Below, piece by piece: positions 24,291 through 32,904 of a stretch of 64,000 nucleotides of DNA. The translations under genes and the position numbers were made by a program. The stretch comes from M3007 sp964539805. GTDB lineage: Bacteria > Bacteroidota > Bacteroidia > Chitinophagales > Saprospiraceae. Under the pieces are notes generated by a model that saw nothing but the letters and a program-made list of their open reading frames with translations, was not told the DNA's origin and searched no databases. Every line of letters begins with the position of its first letter. Position 1 is the first letter of the stretch. The stretch is from assembly GCA_964539805.1 (NCBI GenBank), contig CAZIKN010000007.1, positions 1 through 64,000 on the forward strand. Direction: 5' to 3'.

Positions 24291-25709
24291 TTATTTAACC
24301 ACTTTTCCGCTCCATACCCGCTGTCCGTCCAGCAGCATATAGGCCAAATAGGTACCAGATGGTTGTGTAGCCATTTCCGACAGGATAAAGGTCTGCTCGC
24401 CCTCCAACGGTCGGTCAATGGTTTTTGTCCAACAGGCTTGTCCCATGATATTGATCAGCTGTAGTTGAGCCGTGCCCACATTGGGCGGCAAAGTGATGGT
24501 GACGTTCAATTCATCTGTAAATGGATTGGGGAAGCATGTAGCCGCCAGGATATTGCCCTGAAGATCATGGATGGCGGACACCCCTTTTTCATAATCAGTA
24601 TATGCTTTCAACAGGGATAAAATAGCGCCGTCCAATTGCCAGGAGTTCTTTAGGGCATCATTGTTCAGCACGGTGATGCTGATATCCTTTGCCGGAAAAT
24701 AGTAGGAAGCTGCTGAATACACAATGTCGCCTCCGTGGCCAATGGCCGTCAACCCTTGTAGTTTCCGCTCATTGAGGCCCAGTCCGCAGCGTGTGCCATT
24801 ACCAAAAGTTGTATTAACGGTTTTTCGGGCCTCTAACATGGTAGCGGGGGTATGCAGTTTTCCGCTCATAAAGGCTTTTATCCAGACGCTAATATCTGCG
24901 GCATTCGAAAAGTAGCCTCCAATTGGCCCTGTAGAGGTGTGAAAGGAGCGCCATTTGCTAAAGGTATTGTGAAAGTCATCCGTAAAGCCATCACCATTCA
25001 GGTCAATCCAAGGGTGCGCAAGTTTGGAGGGTTTGGAGTCATAAGGCGGGAGGGAAAGAGAATTTAGATTGAGGGGAGTGAAAAAACGCCGTCTGAATTC
25101 CTCATAATAGGTTTTTCCAGTAGCCTTTTCAATGATTAAGCCGAGCAGAGCATAATTTGTATTGCAGTATGACCATCCTGTTCCTGGGGCAAATAAGGGG
25201 GCTTTCATATAATCTCGGATCAGGTTTGACAGGCTCCAGCTGGAGTCAGGTTTACTTTGTGATACTTTTTGATAATCTTTGTCCGTGATCACATCATATA
25301 ATCCACTCTGATGGTTGAGCAACTGGCGTATGGTGATGCTGGAATCCACAAAAGGCAGCGCTCCCAGCCAACTTTGCACTTTGTCCTCTAATTTAAGCTT
25401 TCCTTCATCTACCAATTGGAGGATACAGGCACCTGTGATGGTTTTGGTTACGCTACCTATACAATAAGCATGCGCTGGCGTAATAGGTTCAAAAGGGTTG
25501 TTGGAGGAAATGCCTGAGGCACTGGCCCAGACCGCACCGTTGGGCAATTGGACGGAGCCTGATAATGATTTGACGGTCAATACCTTGCGTACGCTATCTA
25601 ATGCGCGGGTAAGCATAGCATCCAATTTTGGTGGCACCGTTTGCGCGGCAGTATTGGTGGTGCTCAAAAACGCAATACATGCAGGTAAGAGTAATCTGAA
25701 AAAATACAT
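24291..25709 (-). CDS. T9SS-exported serine beta-lactamase-like hydrolase
   Basis: The 472-residue product has a signal peptide (1-22, ending TAAQ) and a class C beta-lactamase/DD-peptidase-like domain (30-370): CIGSVTKTITGACILQL with the Ser-x-x-Lys pair, WSYCNTNYALLGLI with the Tyr-x-Asn triad, and IGHGGDIVYS in place of KTG (His-Gly-Gly). From about residue 390 there is a T9SS type A sorting domain (CFPNPFTDELNV ... LINIMGQACW ... QPSGTYLAYM ... basic end). Proteins of this type act as esterases, D-aminopeptidases or carboxypeptidases at the cell surface; actual beta-lactam resistance is rarely the role. The gene is monocistronic. Confidence 0.92.
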   Translation of the reverse strand: MYFFRLLLPACIAFLSTTNTAAQTVPPKLDAMLTRALDSVRKVLTVKSLSGSVQLPNGAVWASASGISSNNPFEPITPAHAYCIGSVTKTITGACILQLVDEGKLKLEDKVQSWLGALPFVDSSITIRQLLNHQSGLYDVITDKDYQKVSQSKPDSSWSLSNLIRDYMKAPLFAPGTGWSYCNTNYALLGLIIEKATGKTYYEEFRRRFFTPLNLNSLSLPPYDSKPSKLAHPWIDLNGDGFTDDFHNTFSKWRSFHTSTGPIGGYFSNAADISVWIKAFMSGKLHTPATMLEARKTVNTTFGNGTRCGLGLNERKLQGLTAIGHGGDIVYSAASYYFPAKDISITVLNNDALKNSWQLDGAILSLLKAYTDYEKGVSAIHDLQGNILAATCFPNPFTDELNVTITLPPNVGTAQLQLINIMGQACWTKTIDRPLEGEQTFILSEMATQPSGTYLAYMLLDGQRVWSGKVVK

Positions 25710-25815
25710 AGCTGTTGTTTAGTTATAGTATAAAAATAAAGAACTGTGCAAATAACCCCGGATTTTTCAGCGAGAAGTGGTAAAAAAACGAACAGCCAAA
25801 TGCTATTTGTAGCAC

Positions 25816-26661
25816 TTAAGAATAATCCCATTGTGAAAGATAGGCTTCAAGGCCAGAATCGGAAAAATTAAGTTGTTGCCGCATGAAAAGGGTAGGGGAT
25901 TGGTGCACCACTGATTTGAAGTCCTTTAGAAAGTGGCTTTGGTCATAATAGTCCAATGATGCCGCTATGGTATTGATCTGACCTGAATATTTGGGATCAA
26001 GTAGCATCATGGATGCTTTTTTTATTCTAATGATGCGGGCATACTGTTTCGGAGAGAAGCCCACCTGTGCATTGAAAATCTTTTCAAGGTAGCGCCTGCT
26101 GGCATTGATGCCATTATTAAGTCTATCCACGCTTACCGTGCCATTGCTTTGAAATACTTGTTTTACCGCCTGTTGCAAAAAGATGTTTTCGTTGCCAATA
26201 TTTATGATTTTATGAAGGAAGAAAGTATTAAGCAGTTTTGCAATAGATTGAAAATCAGGTGCTTCTGCAATACTGTTGGAAAGTTGCTGAAGTTCAAAGG
26301 CTGGCAGAAAGGTATTGGCCTCCAAAGCCGTATCATTCAAATCAATAGCGGGCACCCTAAACAGGCAATGAGGCGTCCATGGATACAGTTTCACATAAAG
26401 AATTTTGCTGTTTGCCTCTATTTCGAAGGGGAATTTCTGACTGGCTTGACCGATCAGACCAGGATTCAAGGTGTTGCTCCATTGTTTGGTGCCGGAAAAA
26501 AGAGGCATGGTAAGCCGGCCGGAAAGTGGAAAAAAAAGTTCGGGGTAACCATCAGGAACAAGCTCAAGCTGCTCTTTCATGGGGCCTGAGCTGATAAGCC
26601 AATATCCCTGAATATAATTGGCAAGGGCGAAGTCCGGTTTTTGCTGTGTAAAGGTCAACAT
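25816..26661 (-). CDS. AraC-family transcriptional regulator
   Basis: The 281-residue protein has an N-terminal domain (1-160; LANYIQGYWLISSG, LVPDGYPELFFPLSG) of the DUF6597/AraC ligand type and a C-terminal helix-turn-helix pair (about 180-275; NGINASRRYLEKIFNAQVGFSPKQYARIIR and IAASLDYYDQSHFLKDFKS, longer motif shortened). The second HTH fits the DQSHF.. signature. It likely binds a small ligand and regulates transcription. ATG 26661 is chosen because a promoter (TTG, 19 bases, TAATTTTG) ends at 26755, so a longer product starting at 26784 is unlikely. It follows the biotin-carrier gene by 109 bases. Confidence 0.88.
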   Translation of the reverse strand: MLTFTQQKPDFALANYIQGYWLISSGPMKEQLELVPDGYPELFFPLSGRLTMPLFSGTKQWSNTLNPGLIGQASQKFPFEIEANSKILYVKLYPWTPHCLFRVPAIDLNDTALEANTFLPAFELQQLSNSIAEAPDFQSIAKLLNTFFLHKIINIGNENIFLQQAVKQVFQSNGTVSVDRLNNGINASRRYLEKIFNAQVGFSPKQYARIIRIKKASMMLLDPKYSGQINTIAASLDYYDQSHFLKDFKSVVHQSPTLFMRQQLNFSDSGLEAYLSQWDYS

Positions 26662-26754
26662 GCATGCAAAATGGATCGGCCTGCAAAAAAGCCTTGCTAA
26701 AATTCGACCAACTCCGCAAAATTGGGCACTTGGCTGCGCCATAGATTGAAATGC

Positions 26755-26784
26755 CAAAATTAGCAGATCATTATTCAAAGGCAA
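26755..26784 (-). promoter_or_regulatory. promoter of AraC-family gene
   Basis: Minus strand: TTG (26784-26782), 19-base spacer, TAATTTTG (26762-26755), a perfect -7 element. It overlaps the last codons of the biotin-carrier gene. Confidence 0.65.
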
Positions 26785-27265
26785 TCAGTAATTGCCCTTT
26801 ATCAACGGCAGCGCCTTTTTGCACCTCAATGGATTTGATGGTGGCATCTCCTGTGGCCTTGATTACGTTTTCCATTTTCATGGCTTCTAATATAAGCAAA
26901 GTATCCCCTTTTTGTACCGTTTGGCCAACCTCGACCATGATACTCAGTACCAGGCCGGGCATGGGAGCCTTCACTTGGTTTGTTTTCTGCGTACCGCCTA
27001 CCTGTAAGCCCATTTGTTTGATTAAGCGTTCATAACTGTCTGCTATGGCAACCTCAAATTTTTCCCCACCTATGCGAAATACATACAACCTGGACGCAGC
27101 ATCTACCGACTCTAATATTGCGGTGTAGGCTTTCCCATCTTTGAGCACATGAAAAGAGCCATCCGGCTGCATTACAGCATCGAGTGCTTGGGCTTCGCCC
27201 AATTGGATGTCGAAATTGTGCTGACCATTTACGGTTAAGTGATAAGAGTCAATATGTAAGGACAT
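26771..27265 (-). CDS. biotin carboxyl carrier domain protein
   Basis: The 164-residue protein ends in a biotinyl/lipoyl domain: VKAPMPGLVLSIMVEVGQTV, LLILEAMKMENVI with the biotin-accepting Lys in EAMKMEN, then KGAAVDKGQLLIAFE. The N-terminal half (1-90) is a beta-rich part as found in propionyl- or acetyl-CoA carboxylase carrier subunits of Bacteroidota. It carries carboxyl groups for an acyl-CoA carboxylase or oxaloacetate decarboxylase. No carboxylase partner gene is adjacent. ATG 27265 is preferred; TACATTTG at 27296-27289 is its own -7 element and an in-frame start at 27331 would lie upstream of it, inside the rhomboid gene. Confidence 0.92.
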   Translation of the reverse strand: MSLHIDSYHLTVNGQHNFDIQLGEAQALDAVMQPDGSFHVLKDGKAYTAILESVDAASRLYVFRIGGEKFEVAIADSYERLIKQMGLQVGGTQKTNQVKAPMPGLVLSIMVEVGQTVQKGDTLLILEAMKMENVIKATGDATIKSIEVQKGAAVDKGQLLIAFE

Positions 27266-27288
27266 AACAGGTAATCTTTCGTACGGGG

Positions 27289-27296
27289 CAAATGTA
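27289..27296 (-). promoter_or_regulatory. -7 element of biotin-carrier gene
   Basis: Minus strand TACATTTG is a perfect TAnnTTTG, 23 bases before ATG 27265. Confidence 0.55.
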
Positions 27297-27306
27297 ATGC
27301 AAATAT

Positions 27307-28122
27307 TTACAAGGTGCTGTTTTGATTCCAATAAGGAGGAGTAGTATCTTCCTGTTGCTTTCTAAGCCATTCTTCTATCGCCTGCTGTCGCCGCCTTTCT
27401 TCCTCCAATGCCTCTTCTATGCGCTGCGCTTTGGTTTTGTCAAATATGTCGGCAGAGAGGAAAGGCCTTTTGGGTTGACCGCGCTCATCGGCAAAAGGAT
27501 CTTTTTGGGCGATGTCTTCTTCATCATCTTCTAATTCCTCCTTATGTAAAAAGGAAACCAAAATACCCACAATACTTCCTAAAAGGTGGCTTTCCCACGA
27601 AATGCCGACCTGATCAGGCAACACGCCTGCAAACATGCCGCTGTATAAGAGCATAACAATAGCGGCTAAAATGATAGAGCGCAAGCTGCGCCTGAAGATG
27701 CCGTTCCAAAATACAAAAGAAACCAAACCATAAACAACTCCACTAATCCCGATATGGGATACATCTCCTCTGGCAAGAAGCCATACAGAGATGGTTGTGA
27801 GAAAATAGATCTCCCAAAATGCCCGCAGGGCTACTTTCCTAAAAAAATAAAGAATGATGCCGAACAATACAAATAAGGGGAAGGAATTGGATATCAGGTG
27901 TCCCCAACTGCCGTGTACCATCGGCCCCGTAATAATGCCGGGCAGGCTCCACATCCGGCGCGGCATGATGCCATATTCGCCCGGGTCAAAGCCTGCCAGG
28001 TATTGGTAGATATGGACCAGCCATAAGAATGCCACAAAAATGATGGGCAAACGGACGCTGTCTGCAAAATGCCGACGCGTTAGTTCTAAACTGTCATTTT
28101 CGCTATCTATGATGTGTTGCAC
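27307..28122 (-). CDS. rhomboid-family intramembrane serine protease
   Basis: The 271-residue protein has about six transmembrane segments. GPMVHGSWGHLISNSFPLFV provides the conserved His-x-x-x-His-Leu..N loop, HIGISGVVYGLVSF carries the catalytic Ser in Gly-x-Ser-Gly, and SWESHLLGSIVGIL the catalytic His. The C-terminal 75 residues are cytoplasmic and charged, including a likely coiled coil (RIEEALEEERRRQQAIEEWL). It cuts transmembrane substrates in the inner membrane; substrates are unknown. It ends 18 bases before the biotin-carrier promoter element. Short TGTGATAA repeats lie upstream (28129-28165). Confidence 0.93.
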   Translation of the reverse strand: MQHIIDSENDSLELTRRHFADSVRLPIIFVAFLWLVHIYQYLAGFDPGEYGIMPRRMWSLPGIITGPMVHGSWGHLISNSFPLFVLFGIILYFFRKVALRAFWEIYFLTTISVWLLARGDVSHIGISGVVYGLVSFVFWNGIFRRSLRSIILAAIVMLLYSGMFAGVLPDQVGISWESHLLGSIVGILVSFLHKEELEDDEEDIAQKDPFADERGQPKRPFLSADIFDKTKAQRIEEALEEERRRQQAIEEWLRKQQEDTTPPYWNQNSTL

Positions 28123-28128
28123 TTAATT

Positions 28129-28165
28129 AATGTGATAATGTGATAATTTGGGGAATGTGATAATG
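28129..28165. repeat. short repeats of TGTGATAAT
   Basis: Three copies of TGATAAT preceded by TG lie in 37 bases between the DUF5686 and rhomboid genes. A related run (TGTGATGATGTGATGATG) is found at 59168-59185. Confidence 0.7.
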
Positions 28166-28168
28166 GGT

Positions 28169-30658
28169 TTACATGGAAATACCCAAAATAATACCTGTAC
28201 GGGCAAATTTCTGGCCATAAAAGCCACTGAAAAGATCAATCCTTAGTGGTCGGATCGCTTTTATGCCAATGTTTTCAAATCCAAAATTGAGCTCTGTGTA
28301 AGGCTTTACACTTCGCTCGGAGGATTCCGTTACCGTGCGATCTGTGTAATACACCGAAACACCAAACACCTCGTTCCAGTTTAATTTGCGCAAGCCGGGA
28401 ATTTTATCCAACAACCAACCTTTGAGATGATGCTGGGCATGTGCCTGAATGAATGGCCTACGGGTAGAAAAATCATAATAGGGCAACAAATTAAATGAGC
28501 GGAGATAGCCACCTGATTTTCCAAAAAAGGTTTGATTTCCGTTAACATGATGATAATCAATAAATTCCATTTTGTTGTCCCTTAGGAAAAGCCCTCCAAT
28601 GATGTTGAATTCCGTATAGCCGGCAAGGCCAAAATTAAGGTCGTTTTTGCTAATGCGTGCCTGTATGTAATCATAATCCACATCACTTCCGGCTATGCCT
28701 GGTACGGCCTTGCGGTACAACAAGCTTATCTCTGGCCAATCTGAAGATTGATACTCGCGATAACTCGGGTAGGAGCTGTAGGTTTCACCCGGGCGAATGG
28801 TCAGGATCGCCTCAACGGTAAACGCCTGATGGCGTGTGAAAAAGGGTTCGGCCCCGTTACGCAAGGGGCTATTGGCCAGGTAATTCCAATCTTTTTTTCT
28901 AAAGGAAAAATCCGTGTGATTCACAAGGGGGCGGCGGTCCGACCATTGGGATATTGCCTGTATGACCCATCCGGGTTTGATTACCCTGCTCCATGATGCT
29001 CTTGCGAATTGTTGGTCATACAATACCATATAATTGCGTTTGCCATACAAAGAATATAAGCCGTTCAATACTACACTAATGGGTTCGTTGGAATTGACTT
29101 GTGCAACACGAGACCCGGCTTGCAGCTCCAATGTATTGTAATAAATGCTTTCGAAACGCCGCTTTAGGCTCAGGCCACCTCGTAATTTGGTTTCAGCAAA
29201 GCCATAGTTGATATTTCCACCCAATTGCCAATATTTGTCTTTATCCTTACTCTTTTTTTCCCATTCAGGCTCAATATTTAATAACCAGCCTTGTACAGAA
29301 TTGAACTGGATCCAGTTCATGGCAGCCGGATAGGATACAGATACCCTTTTGTGGGAGTTTTGCCACTCATAACCGAACAACAAGTTACTCAAGCCGAATT
29401 TGTTTTCCTCTCTATCCATACTATCAATAAAAGCATCGGAGTTCCAAATTTTGCTGAGACTATCCTTTTTAATGTAATCTCTATTTTCTTCTATCGTTAG
29501 TGGTACGGGCCGCGTATTGACCCAATACAAGGAATCGCGCTCTTTGGCTATTTTTTCTATTTTGAATGTCTCCTTGTTAAAAAAATTGGAATCAAAATTT
29601 GGATTCGTGTTGTAGTTGGAAAAAATACAGGCATAATACCCTTTTATCTTAAACCCTAAAATGCCGAACTTGAAATGCATGTTTTGGGCAAACATGGCCC
29701 AGGTATCCGGCTTTTCCAAGGGGACAAATTCCTGTTTGATATAAAGTGTATCCAAAACGGGCTGCTTGATGGCGCTACCCGTGAGGAAAAGATCAGCGCC
29801 GGACAGGTTCCAATAGGAATCTACCACATACAACACACCTGCAAACACAGGATCGGCAGGGCGCTTGGGGATTACTTTTATTTTGGCAATGTCATAACCA
29901 TTTTCATCCTTAAACCGCCCCAATAACTTAAAATTATAGTAACTAAAGGCATTGCTTGCCAAAGGAGATAATAAATCGCGTTCAATATTTATGTATTCGT
30001 CATACAGATTCAAATCTGTCATGGTGGAACGGTTCATGCTAAAACCATTTTCGGAGCCGCTAACCTTGCTTGAAATCATGATCTCTTTCACCTTTCTGGG
30101 CTGATCGCGTACATATAGTTGCGACACAGATTCCGAAAAATATATAATTCCCTGGCGATTGGAGTCCAACACGCCACCCAGGTCACCCAATTTTTTACCC
30201 ATGAACTTTTGGGGCACATCATCAAACTTGTAAAGTCCTTTGATGTAAGCATCACAGGTGAACTGAGGCATTTTGTCGCGAAAATATTTGCGTTTGGCAA
30301 TTACCTCGCGCATAATCTGCTCGGCGGGATCGCGATCCGTTATGGTGACCTCTCCCAATACCAGATCATTGGGCTTCATGCGCACATTTTTGATAATTGC
30401 TTTATCCTGAATAGTAATTTTTTCTATTTCAAGGTGATATCCGAGGTATTGGTACACCACTTCATAGGAACCCGGCTTTAATGCGAGGCGATATTCGCCC
30501 TCGGCGTTGGCTACCGTGCCATTGGTGCTATTGCGGACATATACCGAGGCAAAAGGCAAGGCCTGATTGTTTTCATCCAATATCTTTCCACTGAGTTGGG
30601 CCTGAACTTGTAAGGCCATGAGGGAACACACAAAGGTGTAAAAAGAGCGTAAAGTCAT
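28169..30658 (-). CDS. DUF5686 / CarboxypepD-reg outer membrane protein
   Basis: The 829-residue protein has a signal peptide (1-20, LQVQAQ), a carboxypeptidase-regulatory-like domain (21-105; LSGKILDENNQALPFASVYV) and a long region matching DUF5686 (about 115-820), with AEQIMREVIAKRKYFRDKMP, FTCDAYIKGLYKF, GIIYFSESVSQLYVRDQPRK and a barrel-like C-terminal part ending RTGIILGISM. Proteins of this type are large predicted outer membrane barrels of Bacteroidota with unknown function. It is followed by the rhomboid gene on the same strand after 46 bases and may be co-transcribed. Confidence 0.9.
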   Translation of the reverse strand: MTLRSFYTFVCSLMALQVQAQLSGKILDENNQALPFASVYVRNSTNGTVANAEGEYRLALKPGSYEVVYQYLGYHLEIEKITIQDKAIIKNVRMKPNDLVLGEVTITDRDPAEQIMREVIAKRKYFRDKMPQFTCDAYIKGLYKFDDVPQKFMGKKLGDLGGVLDSNRQGIIYFSESVSQLYVRDQPRKVKEIMISSKVSGSENGFSMNRSTMTDLNLYDEYINIERDLLSPLASNAFSYYNFKLLGRFKDENGYDIAKIKVIPKRPADPVFAGVLYVVDSYWNLSGADLFLTGSAIKQPVLDTLYIKQEFVPLEKPDTWAMFAQNMHFKFGILGFKIKGYYACIFSNYNTNPNFDSNFFNKETFKIEKIAKERDSLYWVNTRPVPLTIEENRDYIKKDSLSKIWNSDAFIDSMDREENKFGLSNLLFGYEWQNSHKRVSVSYPAAMNWIQFNSVQGWLLNIEPEWEKKSKDKDKYWQLGGNINYGFAETKLRGGLSLKRRFESIYYNTLELQAGSRVAQVNSNEPISVVLNGLYSLYGKRNYMVLYDQQFARASWSRVIKPGWVIQAISQWSDRRPLVNHTDFSFRKKDWNYLANSPLRNGAEPFFTRHQAFTVEAILTIRPGETYSSYPSYREYQSSDWPEISLLYRKAVPGIAGSDVDYDYIQARISKNDLNFGLAGYTEFNIIGGLFLRDNKMEFIDYHHVNGNQTFFGKSGGYLRSFNLLPYYDFSTRRPFIQAHAQHHLKGWLLDKIPGLRKLNWNEVFGVSVYYTDRTVTESSERSVKPYTELNFGFENIGIKAIRPLRIDLFSGFYGQKFARTGIILGISM

Positions 30659-30823
30659 TAAATAGTCAAATTTTTGGCGAAAGTGAGTTTTTGCCCTGAG
30701 TATGTGGCAGATTTATTCGACGTTTAAGTTGGATTTAACGAAAAAGGCTGGCTTTTGTTCTAACTTGGGCATGAGTGTGTGGTTGACATAATGAAAAGTA
30801 TCTAATGATTTAAATAAATATTA

Positions 30824-30857
30824 TTTGTCTGGGATACGTAGTAAGCTCCTATATTTG
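30824..30857 (+). promoter_or_regulatory. promoter of repeat-containing beta-lactamase-like gene
   Basis: TTTG (30824-30827), a 22-base spacer and TATATTTG (30850-30857), a perfect -7 element, lie 76 bases before ATG 30934. Confidence 0.6.
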
Positions 30858-30933
30858 TAGGATGTGAGTGCAAGTAACAATCATTGCCACTTGCTAAAAT
30901 AAAAAATTCTTCAAAATATTAAAAATTACAATC

Positions 30934-32874
30934 ATGCTAAAAAAGTATTTTTTTGCCGCTTATACAAGTGCAATTTTGTCAAATATTGTTTCAGCTTCTG
31001 AAATCAGCTTTGAAAAAAATATTTCATGGGTCTCCAATAGAGATCTTACTGAACAAATATTTGATGAAAAGTTAGAGCGCTATAAGAAGGCCGGGTTCAT
31101 AATGACAAATATTGAGGTTTACAGTAAATCGTCAGAAAGACGATTTTCAATGATAATGAAAGAAAATATAGACAAAAGAGATTGGATGGCTTATAAGCAA
31201 ATATCAACTAATGAATATGATGGACTTGTGAAGTTCTTAAAATTAAATAATTTTAGGCTCACTGACATGATGTGTGAGCAGCAGGGTAGCAGGCTTAAAT
31301 ATGCCGCTGTTTTTATCAAAAATATAGAAAATTATGTATGGGAATCACGCAGAGGACAAACATTTGCACAATACCTATATTCTAGGGATTCTTTAAGAAA
31401 TAATGGATATACCATTACTGATTTTGAAGTATACAAGACGAATCAAGGGGCTCGTTATGGGTCAGTCTGGGTGAAGTATCCTGACGCACATACCTTTATT
31501 CAGGAATTAGGATTAACTCGAACGCAATATCAAAAACGCCTCGATATATTGACAAAGCAGGGCTATTTATTGACTGATTACGAAACACAATTAGATGATA
31601 AGGGTCGGAGGAGTTACTCCATTGTTGCTGAACGTAAATCTGGATTTGCTTTTGCAGTAAAAAGTAATATTACTGCTCAAGAATTTTCAAATTATTGGAA
31701 TCAATATAAAGATAAGGGTTATCGCCTGATTGATTTTGATTGTTATGAAGTTAATGGAGATCTTAAATATTCTGGTAATTGGATAGAATGTAACGAGCGA
31801 TACCATTATAAAAATAAAAAAACATTAGATAGTTTGATAGAAAAATATCGAATAGATAGCGCAAATATTCCAGGCATATCTGTAGCTATTGTCGAAAACG
31901 GGAAGATGATTTATCGTAGTGGATTTGGCTATGCAGATAAAGAGAAAAAAAAAGCGGCGCATGGAGAAACGATATATTTGGCAGGTTCTATTGCCAAGGT
32001 AATTGGAGGTACGCTTGCTGTAAAACTACATTCAGAGAAAAAGTTGAGAAATGGGACACCTGTAGATTTCGATATTAACGAAAATGTGAGGTTATATTTA
32101 ACTAATGTTAGATTAGCAGATGGAACCTTTGACACAGTCCCTGATTTGCACCAATATACCGTTGCGCAATTATGTGCTCACCTTGTTTGTTTGGAACGTT
32201 ATGATAATAATTCTGATGTTAAACCCCAAATAAGACAGTATGATAGAGCTATTGATGCGCTTGTACAGATATGGGATAATGATGCTACTTTTTTGCCAAA
32301 TTGTGCAGTAAATACAAGGAAATCATATTCTACAAATGCATTCACATATCTGGCGGCTATATTGGAACAAGTGACAAGCAGAAGTTCTGCCGAGTTGATA
32401 GAGAGTGAAATCGCAGCGCCGTATGGCCTTCAAACCCTCAGAGCCCAATTCACAGCAGATATACTTGCACCTTTATATGACAGGGCAGAGCCATACGATA
32501 AAAACAATAAACATACCTTTTATGAAAACAACAGTTGGAAAACATTAGGTGGCGGATTAGAGATTTCAGCTGTTGACCTTGCCATGTTTGGGTGGAAAGT
32601 TCTGAATGGAGATATCGTCAATCCAAGAGTTAGAGATAGCCTGATGTGGGAAAGGGTTAATCCAAATGCAGAAAATAGCAACAATGGAATAGCTTGGGAA
32701 TTGAATAATAACAGTGGTAACAGAATTGCAAAACATGGAGGTAATAGTCGGGGAAATAAATCTGAATTCCGTATTTATCGTGATAAGGGTATTGTAATAG
32801 CGGTCATGTCAAATAGAAAAGATAAAAATTCTATTGAAGTTTTGGTAAATATGATAGAAAATATTGTTATGTAA
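30934..32874 (+). CDS. bacterial tandem repeat domain / class C beta-lactamase-like protein, AT-rich
   Basis: The 646-residue product has a signal peptide (1-22, ending VSAS), then about five repeats of roughly 50 residues (30-285) with pattern W..........Y...G....D.E.Y.....RY...W (for example GYTITDFEVYKTNQGARYGS and GYRLIDFDCYEVNGDLKYSG), as in bacterial tandem repeat domain 1 proteins. The C-terminal half (about 295-640) is a beta-lactamase-like domain: IPGISVAIVENGKMIYRSGF, AGSIAKVIGGTLAVKL (Ser352, Lys355), YSTNAFTYLAAIL and AKHGGNSRGNKSEF. It is clearly AT-richer than its neighbours, with many AAT, AAA and ATA codons. Recent transfer is inferred. Surface hydrolase with repeat-mediated binding is the likely role. 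Confidence 0.88.
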   Translation: MLKKYFFAAYTSAILSNIVSASEISFEKNISWVSNRDLTEQIFDEKLERYKKAGFIMTNIEVYSKSSERRFSMIMKENIDKRDWMAYKQISTNEYDGLVKFLKLNNFRLTDMMCEQQGSRLKYAAVFIKNIENYVWESRRGQTFAQYLYSRDSLRNNGYTITDFEVYKTNQGARYGSVWVKYPDAHTFIQELGLTRTQYQKRLDILTKQGYLLTDYETQLDDKGRRSYSIVAERKSGFAFAVKSNITAQEFSNYWNQYKDKGYRLIDFDCYEVNGDLKYSGNWIECNERYHYKNKKTLDSLIEKYRIDSANIPGISVAIVENGKMIYRSGFGYADKEKKKAAHGETIYLAGSIAKVIGGTLAVKLHSEKKLRNGTPVDFDINENVRLYLTNVRLADGTFDTVPDLHQYTVAQLCAHLVCLERYDNNSDVKPQIRQYDRAIDALVQIWDNDATFLPNCAVNTRKSYSTNAFTYLAAILEQVTSRSSAELIESEIAAPYGLQTLRAQFTADILAPLYDRAEPYDKNNKHTFYENNSWKTLGGGLEISAVDLAMFGWKVLNGDIVNPRVRDSLMWERVNPNAENSNNGIAWELNNNSGNRIAKHGGNSRGNKSEFRIYRDKGIVIAVMSNRKDKNSIEVLVNMIENIVM

Positions 32875-32904
32875 GTAGATAAAACAGGCTTTTGAAATTT
32901 TATT

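Noticed and set aside
24291..25709. Antibiotic-resistance beta-lactamase
   Set aside because: The Ser-x-x-Lys and Tyr-x-Asn motifs are present, but the HGG in place of KTG and the T9SS tail point to a surface esterase or peptidase-type hydrolase.
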